Of a stretch of 64,000 bases of DNA, positions 10,136-17,907 are shown piece after piece; position 1 is the first letter of the stretch; every line of letters starts with the position of its first letter. Source of the DNA: Actinomadura rudentiformis (GTDB taxonomy: Bacteria > Actinomycetota > Actinomycetes > Streptosporangiales > Streptosporangiaceae); contig NZ_WBMT01000020.1 in NCBI RefSeq assembly GCF_008923185.1, positions 1 to 64,000 on the forward strand, in the 5' to 3' direction. Under the pieces are notes generated by a model. That model did no database searches, was not told the DNA's origin, and was given only the letters and a program-made list of their open reading frames with translations. Made by a program: the position numbers and the translations under genes.

Positions 10136-11047
10136 ATGGTGCCTGCGCGCTATTCACGCGAGCGAGGCCTCACCTCGCGGGTGGTGCTGACCATGGTCCT
10201 GCTGGCGGTCCTGTACGGCCTGCTGGTGACACCCTTCTTCCAGGTCTCGACGCTCTGGGGACTGGCGGCGGTCGCCGCCGTCGCCGTCCTGCTCACGGCC
10301 CAGTTCCGTTACGCCGACAACGTCGCGCTGTGGGCGATGGACGCGCGGGAGGTCTCCGCGGCCGAGGAGCCCGAGTTGCACGGGCTGGTCGAGCGCCTGT
10401 GCATGTCGTCGGGGCTTCCCAAGCCCCGCGTCGCCGTCGCCGACACCGAGATCCCCAACGCCTTCGCCGCCGGCTGCCGCCGGGATCGCGCGGTCGTCTG
10501 CGTCACCACCGGCCTGCGTGAACGGCTCGATGTGGCCGAGCTCGAAAGCGTGCTGGCCCATGAGATGGCGCATCTCGCCCACCGGGACGTGGTGGTGGCC
10601 ACGATCGCCGGGTTTCCCGCGTTCTGCGGCGGATTGATCATCACGACCGTGAGCGGGCTGCTGCTGGGCGAGGGCCGCCTGGCCGCCCGGCTCGCCGGCG
10701 TGGTCCTGCTGCCCATGGTGGCGCTGGCCGTGCTGCTCTTCCCGCTGAGCCAGCTGCTGAACCTGGCGATCTCGCGGCAGCGCGAGCTGTGCGCCGACCG
10801 TACCGGTGCCCTGCTGACCGGCCGGCCGGCCGCCTCGTCCGCTGCCCTGACCAAGATCTGCGCCGAGATCGAGTCCGCGCCCACGGCCGAGCTCCGGGAG
10901 CTGCGTCCGTTGAACGGCCTCCTCACGGTGCCGGCGCGGGCGACGGGCCGTGCGGTCGCCGACCTGGTGTCGACCCATCCCCCGGTGGAGGTACGGGTCC
11001 GCCGGCTCACCGAGGTCTCCCAGCGGCTCGCGAGCGGAAGAAGGTGA
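10136..11047 (+). CDS. htpX: HtpX-type M48 metalloprotease, copy 2
   Basis: 303-residue paralogue of the upstream htpX, with the same architecture: SRERGLTSRV start, two N-terminal membrane helices, VLAHEMAH at His142-His146, and a third ligand in REL-CADRTGALL. The ATG is preceded by an AGCAGGGGG ribosome site; a GTG three bases on is possible. The two copies diverge throughout, so this is an old tandem duplication. It is followed immediately by a second pspAB. Confidence 0.93.
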   Translation: MVPARYSRERGLTSRVVLTMVLLAVLYGLLVTPFFQVSTLWGLAAVAAVAVLLTAQFRYADNVALWAMDAREVSAAEEPELHGLVERLCMSSGLPKPRVAVADTEIPNAFAAGCRRDRAVVCVTTGLRERLDVAELESVLAHEMAHLAHRDVVVATIAGFPAFCGGLIITTVSGLLLGEGRLAARLAGVVLLPMVALAVLLFPLSQLLNLAISRQRELCADRTGALLTGRPAASSAALTKICAEIESAPTAELRELRPLNGLLTVPARATGRAVADLVSTHPPVEVRVRRLTEVSQRLASGRR

Positions 11048-11049
11048 CC

Positions 11050-11631
11050 ATGCCGTCGTTCGGTGACGTCGTGCTCGGCCGCGCGAGGCCCGCCGACCCC
11101 GACCTGGACGCGATCTTCGGCCTGGTGCCGGCGGCCGCCGCGCTGGAGGCCATGACCGGCTTCGTCCCCTCGGGGCTGGGCTCGGTGTGCTTCCGGACGG
11201 TCGACGGCGGGGTCTTCGACGCGTTCGCCCAGGTCCAGAGGGAGCTCCGGCGCCTGGTCGCGACCGAGCCCGGCGCCACAGCCGAGTACAGCACCGACGC
11301 GTACGGCTGCGGCTGGGTCCTGACACGGCATCCGCAAGGCGCGCTGGAACGTGTCGTGAACGACCTGCACGCCGTCAACGCGACGTTCGACGAGGGGGGC
11401 TTCGGGCCGTACCTGCTGTGCTCGCTGACCGGGTTCGCCCGGCCCGACGGACGCCGTCTCGCCCTCGTCTACACGCACGTGAGCGGAACGTTCTACCCGT
11501 TCGCGCCGGCGGCGGGCGGCGGCCGCGACGACGCCCTGGAGGACCAGGCGACGGAGGCCGTCGGGGCCGACCTGCCGTTCGAGCGGGACCGCGCCCGATG
11601 GTTCCCGCTGTGGGACGCCCCCGCGATCTGA
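11050..11631 (+). CDS. pspAB: PspA-associated protein PspAB, copy 2
   Basis: 193-residue paralogue of the pspAB at 9432, sharing GFVPSGLGSVCFRTVDGG, DLHAVNATFDEGGFGPYLLCSL, SGTFYPFAP and DLPFERDRARWFPLWDAP. The ATG at 11050 follows GAAGAAGG and lies two bases after the htpX stop. It completes the second htpX-pspAB cassette. Confidence 0.87.
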   Translation: MPSFGDVVLGRARPADPDLDAIFGLVPAAAALEAMTGFVPSGLGSVCFRTVDGGVFDAFAQVQRELRRLVATEPGATAEYSTDAYGCGWVLTRHPQGALERVVNDLHAVNATFDEGGFGPYLLCSLTGFARPDGRRLALVYTHVSGTFYPFAPAAGGGRDDALEDQATEAVGADLPFERDRARWFPLWDAPAI

Positions 11632-11738
11632 TCTTGCAGTTGTTCGCCCAGGTCATGACCCGACCTTGGGCCGCAGCTCCCCGCCGCCGCCCGCCCACGA
11701 TGATCGAATGGCGCCGTGCACCGATCGGGGGAGCAAGG

Positions 11739-12215
11739 ATGATCAGACGGCTGGTGGTCCCGGCCACGGCGGCGCTCGCGCTGACCGCGGCCCTGCAGGC
11801 AGGGGCGCCGGGCGCCGGGGCGGCGGTCCTGGACCGGGAGGATCGGATGGAGGCCGCCGTCGAGCGCGGGGCGCCGGCGGCTGCGGACATCGTCTACGTG
11901 CTGGCGGCCACGGAGGTACGGCGGAACGGGGTGTTGGACACCTACCTCGCGGCCAAGGCGGCGAACGCCCGGTTGATGAAGACGATCATCGATTCCGGGG
12001 TGGCGGCCAGTGACGTGCGGGCCACCCAGATATCGATCCATCCGGTGTACGGGACGGGCACACCGCGCCGGGTCATCGGCTACCGGGGCACCGGCCGCGT
12101 GAAGGCGACCGTCCGCGGCTTCGACCGCGCTCGTGCGACGCAGAACGCGATCAAGGCGGCGGACCGGAACGCGCAGGTGGAGCTCATGACGTTCGGCAAC
12201 CGGGACCGATCGTAG
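11739..12215 (+). CDS. Secreted SIMPL-domain (DUF541) protein
   Basis: 158-residue protein with an N-terminal signal peptide (MIRRLVVPATAALALTAALQ..., Ala-rich cleavage region). The SIMPL/DUF541-type core is recognised from SGVAASDVRATQISIHPVY and VIGYRGTGRVKATVRG. SIMPL proteins are periplasmic or secreted; function mostly unknown. GGGGGAGCAAGG directly precedes the ATG. It ends at a hairpin shared with nadA. Confidence 0.75.
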   Translation: MIRRLVVPATAALALTAALQAGAPGAGAAVLDREDRMEAAVERGAPAAADIVYVLAATEVRRNGVLDTYLAAKAANARLMKTIIDSGVAASDVRATQISIHPVYGTGTPRRVIGYRGTGRVKATVRGFDRARATQNAIKAADRNAQVELMTFGNRDRS

Positions 12216-12228
12216 CCGGGACACCCGT

Positions 12229-12267
12229 CGTTCGCCGGATGGAAGCCAAGGCCCCATCCGGCGAACG
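12229..12267. terminator. Hairpin between SIMPL gene and nadA
   Basis: CGTTCGCCGGATGG (12229-12242) is the exact inverse complement of 12254-12267, giving a 14-bp stem with an 11-base loop between two convergent genes. Confidence 0.8.
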
Positions 12268-12277
12268 TGCGTAATCC

Positions 12278-13432
12278 CTAGGGGAGGGCGAGCATCTGGT
12301 CGAGGGCGACGCGGGCGTAGTGGGCGGTCTCGGCGTCCACCTCGATCCGGTTGACGACCTCGCCGCGCGCCAGCGCCTCCAGCGACCAGACCAGGTGCGG
12401 CAGGTCGATCCGGTTCATGGTCGAGCAGAAGCAGACCGTCTTGTCCAGGAACATGATGTTCTTGTCCGGGTGGGCGCCGGCCAGGCGCTTGACCAGGTTG
12501 AGCTCGGTGCCCACGGCCCAGGCCGAGCCGGCCGGCGCGGCCTCGATGGTCTTGATGATGTACTCGGTCGAGCCGATCTGGTCGGCGTTCAGGACGACCT
12601 CATGGCGGCATTCGGGGTGGACGAGGACGTTCACGCCGGGAACGCGGGCCCGTACGTCGTCCACCGACTCCTTGCTGAACCGGCCGTGGACCGAGCAGTG
12701 GCCGCGCCAGAGAAGCATCTTGGCGTCGCGCATCTGCTGGTGGGTGAGCCCGCCGTCGGGCCGGTGCGGGTTGTAGACGACGCAGTCGTCCAGGGAGAAG
12801 CCCATCTCCAGCACGCCCGTGTTGCGGCCGAGGTGCTGGTCTGGCAGGAACAGCACCTTGGAGCCCTTCGAGTACGCCCAGTCCAGCGCGCGCTTGGCGT
12901 TGGAGGAGGTGCACACGACACCGCCGTGGCGGCCGACGAAGGCCTTGATGTCGGCCGAGGAGTTCATGTACGTGACGGGGACCACGTCATCGGCGATCCC
13001 GGCGTCCTCCAGGGCCTCCCAGCACTCCTCCACCTGGTCGAAGGTCGCCATGTCGGCCATGGAACAGCCCGCCGCCAGGTCGGGCAGGACGACCTGCTGG
13101 TGCCCGGCGGTGAGGATGTCGGCCGACTCGGCCATGAAGTGCACACCGCAGAACACGATGTACGGGGCGTCCGGCCGGGCCGCCGCCTGCTGGGCGAGCT
13201 TGAACGAGTCGCCGGTCACGTCCGCGAATTGGATGACCTCGTCCCGCTGGTAGTGGTGCCCCAGGACGAACACCTGGTCGCCGAGCGCCGCCTTGGCCGC
13301 CCGGGCGCGCTCCACGAGACCGGGGTCGGAGGCCGCGGGAAGCTCGCCGGGACAGTCGACGCCGCGTTCGCTGGCCGGGTCGGACCCGGTGCCGAGGAAG
13401 AGCAAAGGAAGATCACGCACTGGGGTGGTCAC
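12278..13432 (-). CDS. nadA: Quinolinate synthase A
   Basis: [4Fe-4S] enzyme that condenses iminoaspartate with dihydroxyacetone phosphate to quinolinate in NAD synthesis. Conserved segments are VLGHHYQRDEVIQFAD, FCGVHFMAESADILT, VVCTSSNA, HCSVHGRF, VHPECRHEV and CFCSTMNRI, which together supply the three cluster cysteines. The protein is 384 residues from the GTG at 13432, which has GGGAGG ten bases upstream. The ORF extends upstream to 13543 but that part is not conserved. No nadB or nadC neighbour is seen here. Confidence 0.95.
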   Translation of the reverse strand: MTTPVRDLPLLFLGTGSDPASERGVDCPGELPAASDPGLVERARAAKAALGDQVFVLGHHYQRDEVIQFADVTGDSFKLAQQAAARPDAPYIVFCGVHFMAESADILTAGHQQVVLPDLAAGCSMADMATFDQVEECWEALEDAGIADDVVPVTYMNSSADIKAFVGRHGGVVCTSSNAKRALDWAYSKGSKVLFLPDQHLGRNTGVLEMGFSLDDCVVYNPHRPDGGLTHQQMRDAKMLLWRGHCSVHGRFSKESVDDVRARVPGVNVLVHPECRHEVVLNADQIGSTEYIIKTIEAAPAGSAWAVGTELNLVKRLAGAHPDKNIMFLDKTVCFCSTMNRIDLPHLVWSLEALARGEVVNRIEVDAETAHYARVALDQMLALP

Positions 13433-13463
13433 TGGAGTCTCCCTCCCCGAGATGGGGGGCTTA

Positions 13464-13478
13464 TCGTCGCATTGACGA
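13464..13478. promoter_or_regulatory. Possible operator upstream of nadA
   Basis: TCGTC-GCATT-GACGA forms a short interrupted dyad in an unusually AT-rich patch 32 bases before the nadA start. NAD genes in actinobacteria are often repressed by NrtR-type regulators; whether this is such a site is a guess. Confidence 0.25.
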
Positions 13479-13702
13479 CTAATACTCGCACACATAGCGG
13501 ACAAGTGCCCCGCCCGGGGTCGTCGCTGTGACATAGAACGCACTCAGACCCGGCGTGATGGCCATCTGAGGTGAAACACTGGTGATACGAGGAATGGCCA
13601 CGGAGCGAGGTACGTTGTCCTGTGGAAGAAGGCGGCAACGCCCTCGTGGACATGCGACAGTTCGCCGCTTGAGCGGCGTAGCGAGACCCGGGAGCTGAAC
13701 AC

Positions 13703-14068
13703 ATGACGGTTTCAGGCGAGACCAGCACGCAGGAGACCACGCAGCAGGGCGTCGTCCTGACCGACGCCGCCGCCGAGAAGGCCAAGGGCCTGCTCGAGCA
13801 GGAGGGCCGCGACGACCTTGCGCTGCGTGTCGCCGTGCAGCCGGGTGGCTGCTCGGGCCTGATCTACCAGCTCTTCTTCGATGAGCGCGAGATGGACGGC
13901 GACCAGGTCCAGGACTTCGACGGGCTGAGCGTCCGCGTCGACCGGATGAGCGCCCCCTACCTCACCGGCGCCACGATCGACTTCGTCGACTCGATCGAAA
14001 AGCAGGGCTTCACGATCGACAACCCGAACGCTTCCGGCTCCTGCGCCTGCGGCGACTCCTTCAACTAG
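13703..14068 (+). CDS. erpA: Iron-sulfur cluster insertion protein ErpA (HesB/IscA family)
   Basis: 121-residue A-type Fe-S carrier. The three conserved cysteines are present: GGCSGLIY and the C-terminal CxC of GSCACGDSFN. The ATG follows GGGAGC by eight bases. A small hairpin (CGCCGC-TTGA-GCGGCG, 13663-13678) lies in the leader. It is divergent from nadA, itself an Fe-S enzyme, and cysteine desulfurase lies nearby. Confidence 0.93.
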   Translation: MTVSGETSTQETTQQGVVLTDAAAEKAKGLLEQEGRDDLALRVAVQPGGCSGLIYQLFFDEREMDGDQVQDFDGLSVRVDRMSAPYLTGATIDFVDSIEKQGFTIDNPNASGSCACGDSFN

Positions 14069-14088
14069 GACACGCCCTGGGGCGTGTC
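14069..14088 (+). terminator. Hairpin after erpA
   Basis: GACACGCC-CTGG-GGCGTGTC, an 8-bp perfect stem starting directly after the erpA stop codon. Confidence 0.6.
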
Positions 14089-14322
14089 TCAAAGCCCGAG
14101 CGGACCGGCCAAGTACGCCGGTTCCGCACGTGCACCCCGAAGCGGTCTGGATGATCCTTGTCCGGGCCGCTTCGTTCGTGTTCCCCTAGAGCGGTAGAGG
14201 GCACGCGCCGGGTACGCCCGGCGCTGCGATGGCAAGTAGGCTGTGTCCCCGCAATTCCCCACCTGGGTTGTAGAGAAGCCGGACAAATAGCCGGACGACA
14301 CCAACGAGGAGAGCGACCCGCC

Positions 14323-15309
14323 GTGCGCATCGCCGTGACTGGCTCCATCGCGACCGACCATCTGATGACCTTCCCGGGCAGGTTCACCGACAGCCTGCGC
14401 CCCGACCAGCTCGATACGGTCTCGCTGTCCTTCCTGGTCGACCAGCTCGACATCCGGCGCGGTGGCGTCGCCCCCAACATCTGCTTCGCCATGGGCTGCC
14501 TGGGCAAGGAGTCCATCCTCGTCGGCTCGGTGGGCGACGACTTCGCCGACTACCGGTCGTGGCTGGAGCGCCACCGGGTCGACACGGCCTCGGTGCACGT
14601 GTCCGAGCTGCACCACACCGCCCGGTTCCTGTGCACCACCGACCAGGACCAGAACCAGATCGCCACGTTCTACGCCGGTGCGATGAGCGAGGCCCGCCTG
14701 ATCGAGCTGCAGCCGATCGCCGACCGGGTCGGCGGGCTCGACCTGGTGCTGATCAGCCCGAACGACCCTGAGGCGATGCTGCGGCACACCGACGAGTGCC
14801 GCACCCGGGGCATCCCGTTCGCCGCCGACCCCTCCCAGCAGCTCGCCCGGATGGAGGGCGCCGACATCCGCCGCCTCATCGACGGTGCCGCGTACCTGTT
14901 CACCAACGAGTACGAGAAGGCCCTCTCCGAGGAGAAGACCGGCTGGACCGACGCCGAGATCCTCGACCGCACCGGGGTCCGCATCACCACCCTCGCCGCC
15001 AAGGGCGTGGTGATCGACCGCAAGGGCGAGGAGGGGCTGCACGTCCCCGCCGTCCGCGTGGACGCCGTGGTCGACCCGACCGGCGGCGGCGACGCCTTCC
15101 GCGCCGGCTTCCTGACCGCGACCGCCTGGGGCCTGTCGCTGGAGCGCGCGGCCCAGGTCGGCAACCTCATCGCCGCGCACGTCCTCGAGGTCGCCGGGCC
15201 GCAGGAGTACCACCTGTCCAAGACCCGTTTCCTGGAGCGCTTCACCGAGGCCTACGGCGACGCGGCCGCGGACGAGATCGCGCCGCACCTCGACACGCCC
15301 AACCCCTGA
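14323..15309 (+). CDS. PfkB-family carbohydrate/nucleoside kinase
   Basis: 328-residue ribokinase-fold kinase. The N-terminal half has VRIAVTGSIATDHL and RGGVAPNICFAMGCLG. The catalytic region is DPTGGGDAFRAGF, the PfkB signature-2 segment with the base Asp. It resembles the adenosine kinase-like branch common in actinobacteria; the substrate cannot be read from sequence. The GTG at 14323 is supported by GAGGAGAG upstream. It lies between erpA and the sulfur-transfer genes without an obvious link to either. Confidence 0.87.
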   Translation: MRIAVTGSIATDHLMTFPGRFTDSLRPDQLDTVSLSFLVDQLDIRRGGVAPNICFAMGCLGKESILVGSVGDDFADYRSWLERHRVDTASVHVSELHHTARFLCTTDQDQNQIATFYAGAMSEARLIELQPIADRVGGLDLVLISPNDPEAMLRHTDECRTRGIPFAADPSQQLARMEGADIRRLIDGAAYLFTNEYEKALSEEKTGWTDAEILDRTGVRITTLAAKGVVIDRKGEEGLHVPAVRVDAVVDPTGGGDAFRAGFLTATAWGLSLERAAQVGNLIAAHVLEVAGPQEYHLSKTRFLERFTEAYGDAAADEIAPHLDTPNP

Positions 15310-15341
15310 TTCCTGACACACGTCTGATTCCTGACACACGT
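15306..15341 (+). repeat. 18-bp tandem duplication spanning the kinase stop codon
   Basis: CTGATTCCTGACACACGT occurs twice in direct succession (15306-15323 and 15324-15341). The first copy includes the TGA of the kinase gene. It looks like a recent slippage duplication just before the terminator. Confidence 0.85.
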
Positions 15342-15376
15342 CAAGGGCCGCCGGATCGTGATCCGGTGGCCCTTGA
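15341..15376. terminator. Hairpin between convergent kinase and tusA genes
   Basis: TCAAGGGCC-G-CCGGATC pairs with GATCCGG-T-GGCCCTTGA around a GT loop: 16 pairs with one mismatch, a strong bidirectional terminator. Confidence 0.82.
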
Positions 15377-15412
15377 TGTTCGGTAGGTGTCAGGACGTCG
15401 TGGTGCGTCCGA

Positions 15413-15730
15413 CTAGTACGTCCGGCGGATGTGGAAGCCCCAGCCGCCGTGGGGGAGGGTCTCCTCCCGGACGAAGTCCTGGGACTTCATCCGGCACCAG
15501 GCGGGAATGTCGGTGCGGGCGGCCACGTCGTCGGCGAGCACCGCGATGACGTCGCCGACCGGCACCTCGCGGAGGCGCTCGGCCAGCATGATGATCGGGA
15601 TCGGGCACTTGCGGCCCAGCGCGTCGATCACCAGGGTCGGCGGCGGCTGGGACGGGTCGGGCACGGGTGGCTGGGCGGCGCCGTCGGCACCGTCCCGCGA
15701 GCCGGTCTTGGCACGGCTTCGGAACCTCAT
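15413..15730 (-). CDS. tusA: TusA-family sulfurtransferase
   Basis: 105-residue protein whose C-terminal ~75 residues are a TusA/SirA domain: DALGRKCPIPIIMLAERL holds the CPxP motif with the persulfide-carrying Cys. The first ~30 residues are a Pro/Gln-rich extension. It ends in HGGWGFHIRR. Its gene lies 49 bases downstream of a cysteine desulfurase on the same strand, the natural sulfur donor, so the pair probably relays sulfur to a thiolated cofactor or tRNA. Confidence 0.88.
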   Translation of the reverse strand: MRFRSRAKTGSRDGADGAAQPPVPDPSQPPPTLVIDALGRKCPIPIIMLAERLREVPVGDVIAVLADDVAARTDIPAWCRMKSQDFVREETLPHGGWGFHIRRTY

Positions 15731-15779
15731 GGGCGCACCCGCCTCCCTGTCGTCGGGGTCTGGGAGATGGTCGTGGAGA

Positions 15780-16919
15780 TCATGGTGTGGTCACTCCGGC
15801 GGTTCGGCGGAGCCGGGTGACCGCCTCGGGGAGAACGGCGATGAAACGGTCGACGTCGGTCGCTTTTGCCCCACGCGGCAGCGATACCCGGACGTTCCCA
15901 TGGGTAATCACTCCCATCGCCTCGAGGACGTGACTGGGACGCAGCGTATCCGCCGTACAGGAACTTCCCGAGGAAACCGCGAATCCCAGCCTGTCCAATT
16001 CGGTGAGGAGCGCCTCGCCCTCGACGTACAGGCACGAGAACGTCACCATGTGCGGCAGGCGCACGACCGGGTCGCCGACCACCTGGACGTCGCTGATCGT
16101 GCGCGGCACCCCGGCGCGGATCTGGTCGACCAGCGCCGACAGCCGGGGGCCGTCGGCCGCCATCTCGGCCCGGTAGGCCTCCAGCGCGGCGGCCGCCGCC
16201 ACCACGCCCGGCACGTTCTCGAATCCGGGGATCCGCCGCCCCTCGCGCTCGTCGCTGGGCAGCGGCGACCGCCAGCGGGTGTTCTTGCGGATGACCAGCA
16301 CGCCGACGCCCGCCGGGCCGCCCCACTTGTGGGCGCTGGCCGTGAGCAGCGACCAGCCGGACGGCACGTCCATCCGGCCGACCGACTGGGCGGCGTCCAC
16401 GAGCAGCGGCACCCGCGCGGCGCGGCAGAGCTCGGCGACCTCAGCGACCGGCTGCACCGTGCCCACCTCGTGGTTGGCCGACTGCAGGCAGACCAGCGCG
16501 GTGTCCGGGCGCAGCGCCTCGGCGAACGCGGCCACGTCCACCCGGCCCTCCCGGTCGACCGGGACCGTGGTCACCTTGCCGCCGTCGCGTTCGTGCGTCC
16601 CGGCGGCGTGCAGCACGCTGGAGTGCTCCACCGCGCTGACGATCAGATGGCGGCCGACCCGCCGCCGCGCGTGGAGCGCGCCGAGCATCCCCAGGTGCAC
16701 CGCCTGGGTGCCGGACGTGGTGAACGACACCTCGTCGGGCCGTACTCCCAGGACCTTGGCGACCCGTCCCCGCGCCTGGTCGAGGAGCATCCGGGTGCCG
16801 CGTGCGACGCCGTACAGGCGCGCCGGGTCGGCCCATCCCGTCTCCAGCGCCGTGAGGAGGGCGGCGCGTCCGGCGGGGTGCAGGGGCTCGGTCGATGCGG
16901 CGTCGAAGTACGCGGTCAT
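15780..16919 (-). CDS. Cysteine desulfurase (NifS/IscS-like)
   Basis: PLP-dependent enzyme that removes sulfur from cysteine, 379 residues. It has SAVEHSSV, the PLP-binding Lys in TASAHKWGGPAGVG, and the catalytic Cys loop SSGSSCTADTLRPSHVL. The ATG at 16919 has GGGAG about eight bases upstream and gives a protein beginning MTAYFDAASTEP, the normal family start. Linked to tusA downstream. Divergent from the ctaC operon. Confidence 0.93.
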   Translation of the reverse strand: MTAYFDAASTEPLHPAGRAALLTALETGWADPARLYGVARGTRMLLDQARGRVAKVLGVRPDEVSFTTSGTQAVHLGMLGALHARRRVGRHLIVSAVEHSSVLHAAGTHERDGGKVTTVPVDREGRVDVAAFAEALRPDTALVCLQSANHEVGTVQPVAEVAELCRAARVPLLVDAAQSVGRMDVPSGWSLLTASAHKWGGPAGVGVLVIRKNTRWRSPLPSDEREGRRIPGFENVPGVVAAAAALEAYRAEMAADGPRLSALVDQIRAGVPRTISDVQVVGDPVVRLPHMVTFSCLYVEGEALLTELDRLGFAVSSGSSCTADTLRPSHVLEAMGVITHGNVRVSLPRGAKATDVDRFIAVLPEAVTRLRRTAGVTTP

Positions 16920-17076
16920 CGAGGAAGCTCCCTGCAAGTCAGCCACACATGAACCCTAACCGGGCACCCAACAGCGGGTGTTGGCGACCCGCGCGCTAAT
17001 GTGTCCCCCAAACGTGTAATAACTGATCTCTCTGCCCGGGAGTTCCCTGGGCTCTCATCCGTGGGGAAGGCATTCC

Positions 17077-17907
17077 GTGAGTCCGACCCGCTCTAGGGAG
17101 CGGCGCACGCCTGTGCGCGGTCGCCGTGCATTGAGGAGCGCCGCCGCGCTGGGCCTGCTGGCGATGACCGCCACCGCCTGCAGCGGCGAGGTGAAGCGCC
17201 TGGGCATGCCCGAGCCGATCAGTGACCAGGCCGAGCGCATGCTCACGCTCTGGCAGGGCTCCTGGATCGCGGCGTTCGCCGTGGGCGCCGTCGTCTGGGG
17301 ACTGATCATCTGGGCGGTGCTGTTCCACCGCAAGCGCTCCGACGACCTGCCTCCGCAGGTGCGCTACAACATGCCGATCGAGATCCTCTATACGGCGGTC
17401 CCGTTCGTCATCATCGCGGTGCTCTTCTACTTCACCGCGCGCGACGAGAACTACGTCGAGAAGACCACCGACAACCCGGCGGTCACCATCGACGTCACCG
17501 GCTTTCAGTGGAGCTGGCAGTTCGACTACAAGGAGAAGGACGCCGCCGGCAAGGAGCAGACGGTCGCCTCCGTCGTCGGCACTCCGGTCGCGCCCAACGC
17601 TCCCTCCGGGGCCAAGCCGGTCATGACGATCCCGGCCAACCAGACGGTCCGCGTGCGGCTGCACGCCAACGACGTCATCCACTCGTTCTGGGTCCCGGCG
17701 CTCCTCTACAAGAAGGACGTCATGCCGGGCTACGTCAACGAGTTCGAGTTCACGGCGCGCAAGCTCGGCACGTATGAGGGCCGCTGCGCCGAGCTCTGCG
17801 GCGTCGACCATAGCCGGATGCTCTTCCAGCTCCAGGTAGTGTCGCCCGAGCAGTACGCCAAGTTCATCGCCGATTCCAAGGCCAAGGCAGCGGGGGGTGC
17901 CCAGTGA
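17077..17907 (+). CDS. ctaC: Cytochrome c oxidase subunit II
   Basis: CuA-bearing subunit of the aa3 oxidase, 276 residues. A lipoprotein-like signal (LLAMTATACSG) is followed by two membrane helices, then the CuA domain with HSFWVPAL and CAELCGVDHSRM. The GTG start has GGAAGG upstream. The stop overlaps the ctaD start (GTGA). In related actinobacteria subunit II takes electrons directly from the cytochrome cc of the bc1 complex, encoded in the second cluster at 41.5-45.2 kb. Confidence 0.95.
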   Translation: MSPTRSRERRTPVRGRRALRSAAALGLLAMTATACSGEVKRLGMPEPISDQAERMLTLWQGSWIAAFAVGAVVWGLIIWAVLFHRKRSDDLPPQVRYNMPIEILYTAVPFVIIAVLFYFTARDENYVEKTTDNPAVTIDVTGFQWSWQFDYKEKDAAGKEQTVASVVGTPVAPNAPSGAKPVMTIPANQTVRVRLHANDVIHSFWVPALLYKKDVMPGYVNEFEFTARKLGTYEGRCAELCGVDHSRMLFQLQVVSPEQYAKFIADSKAKAAGGAQ

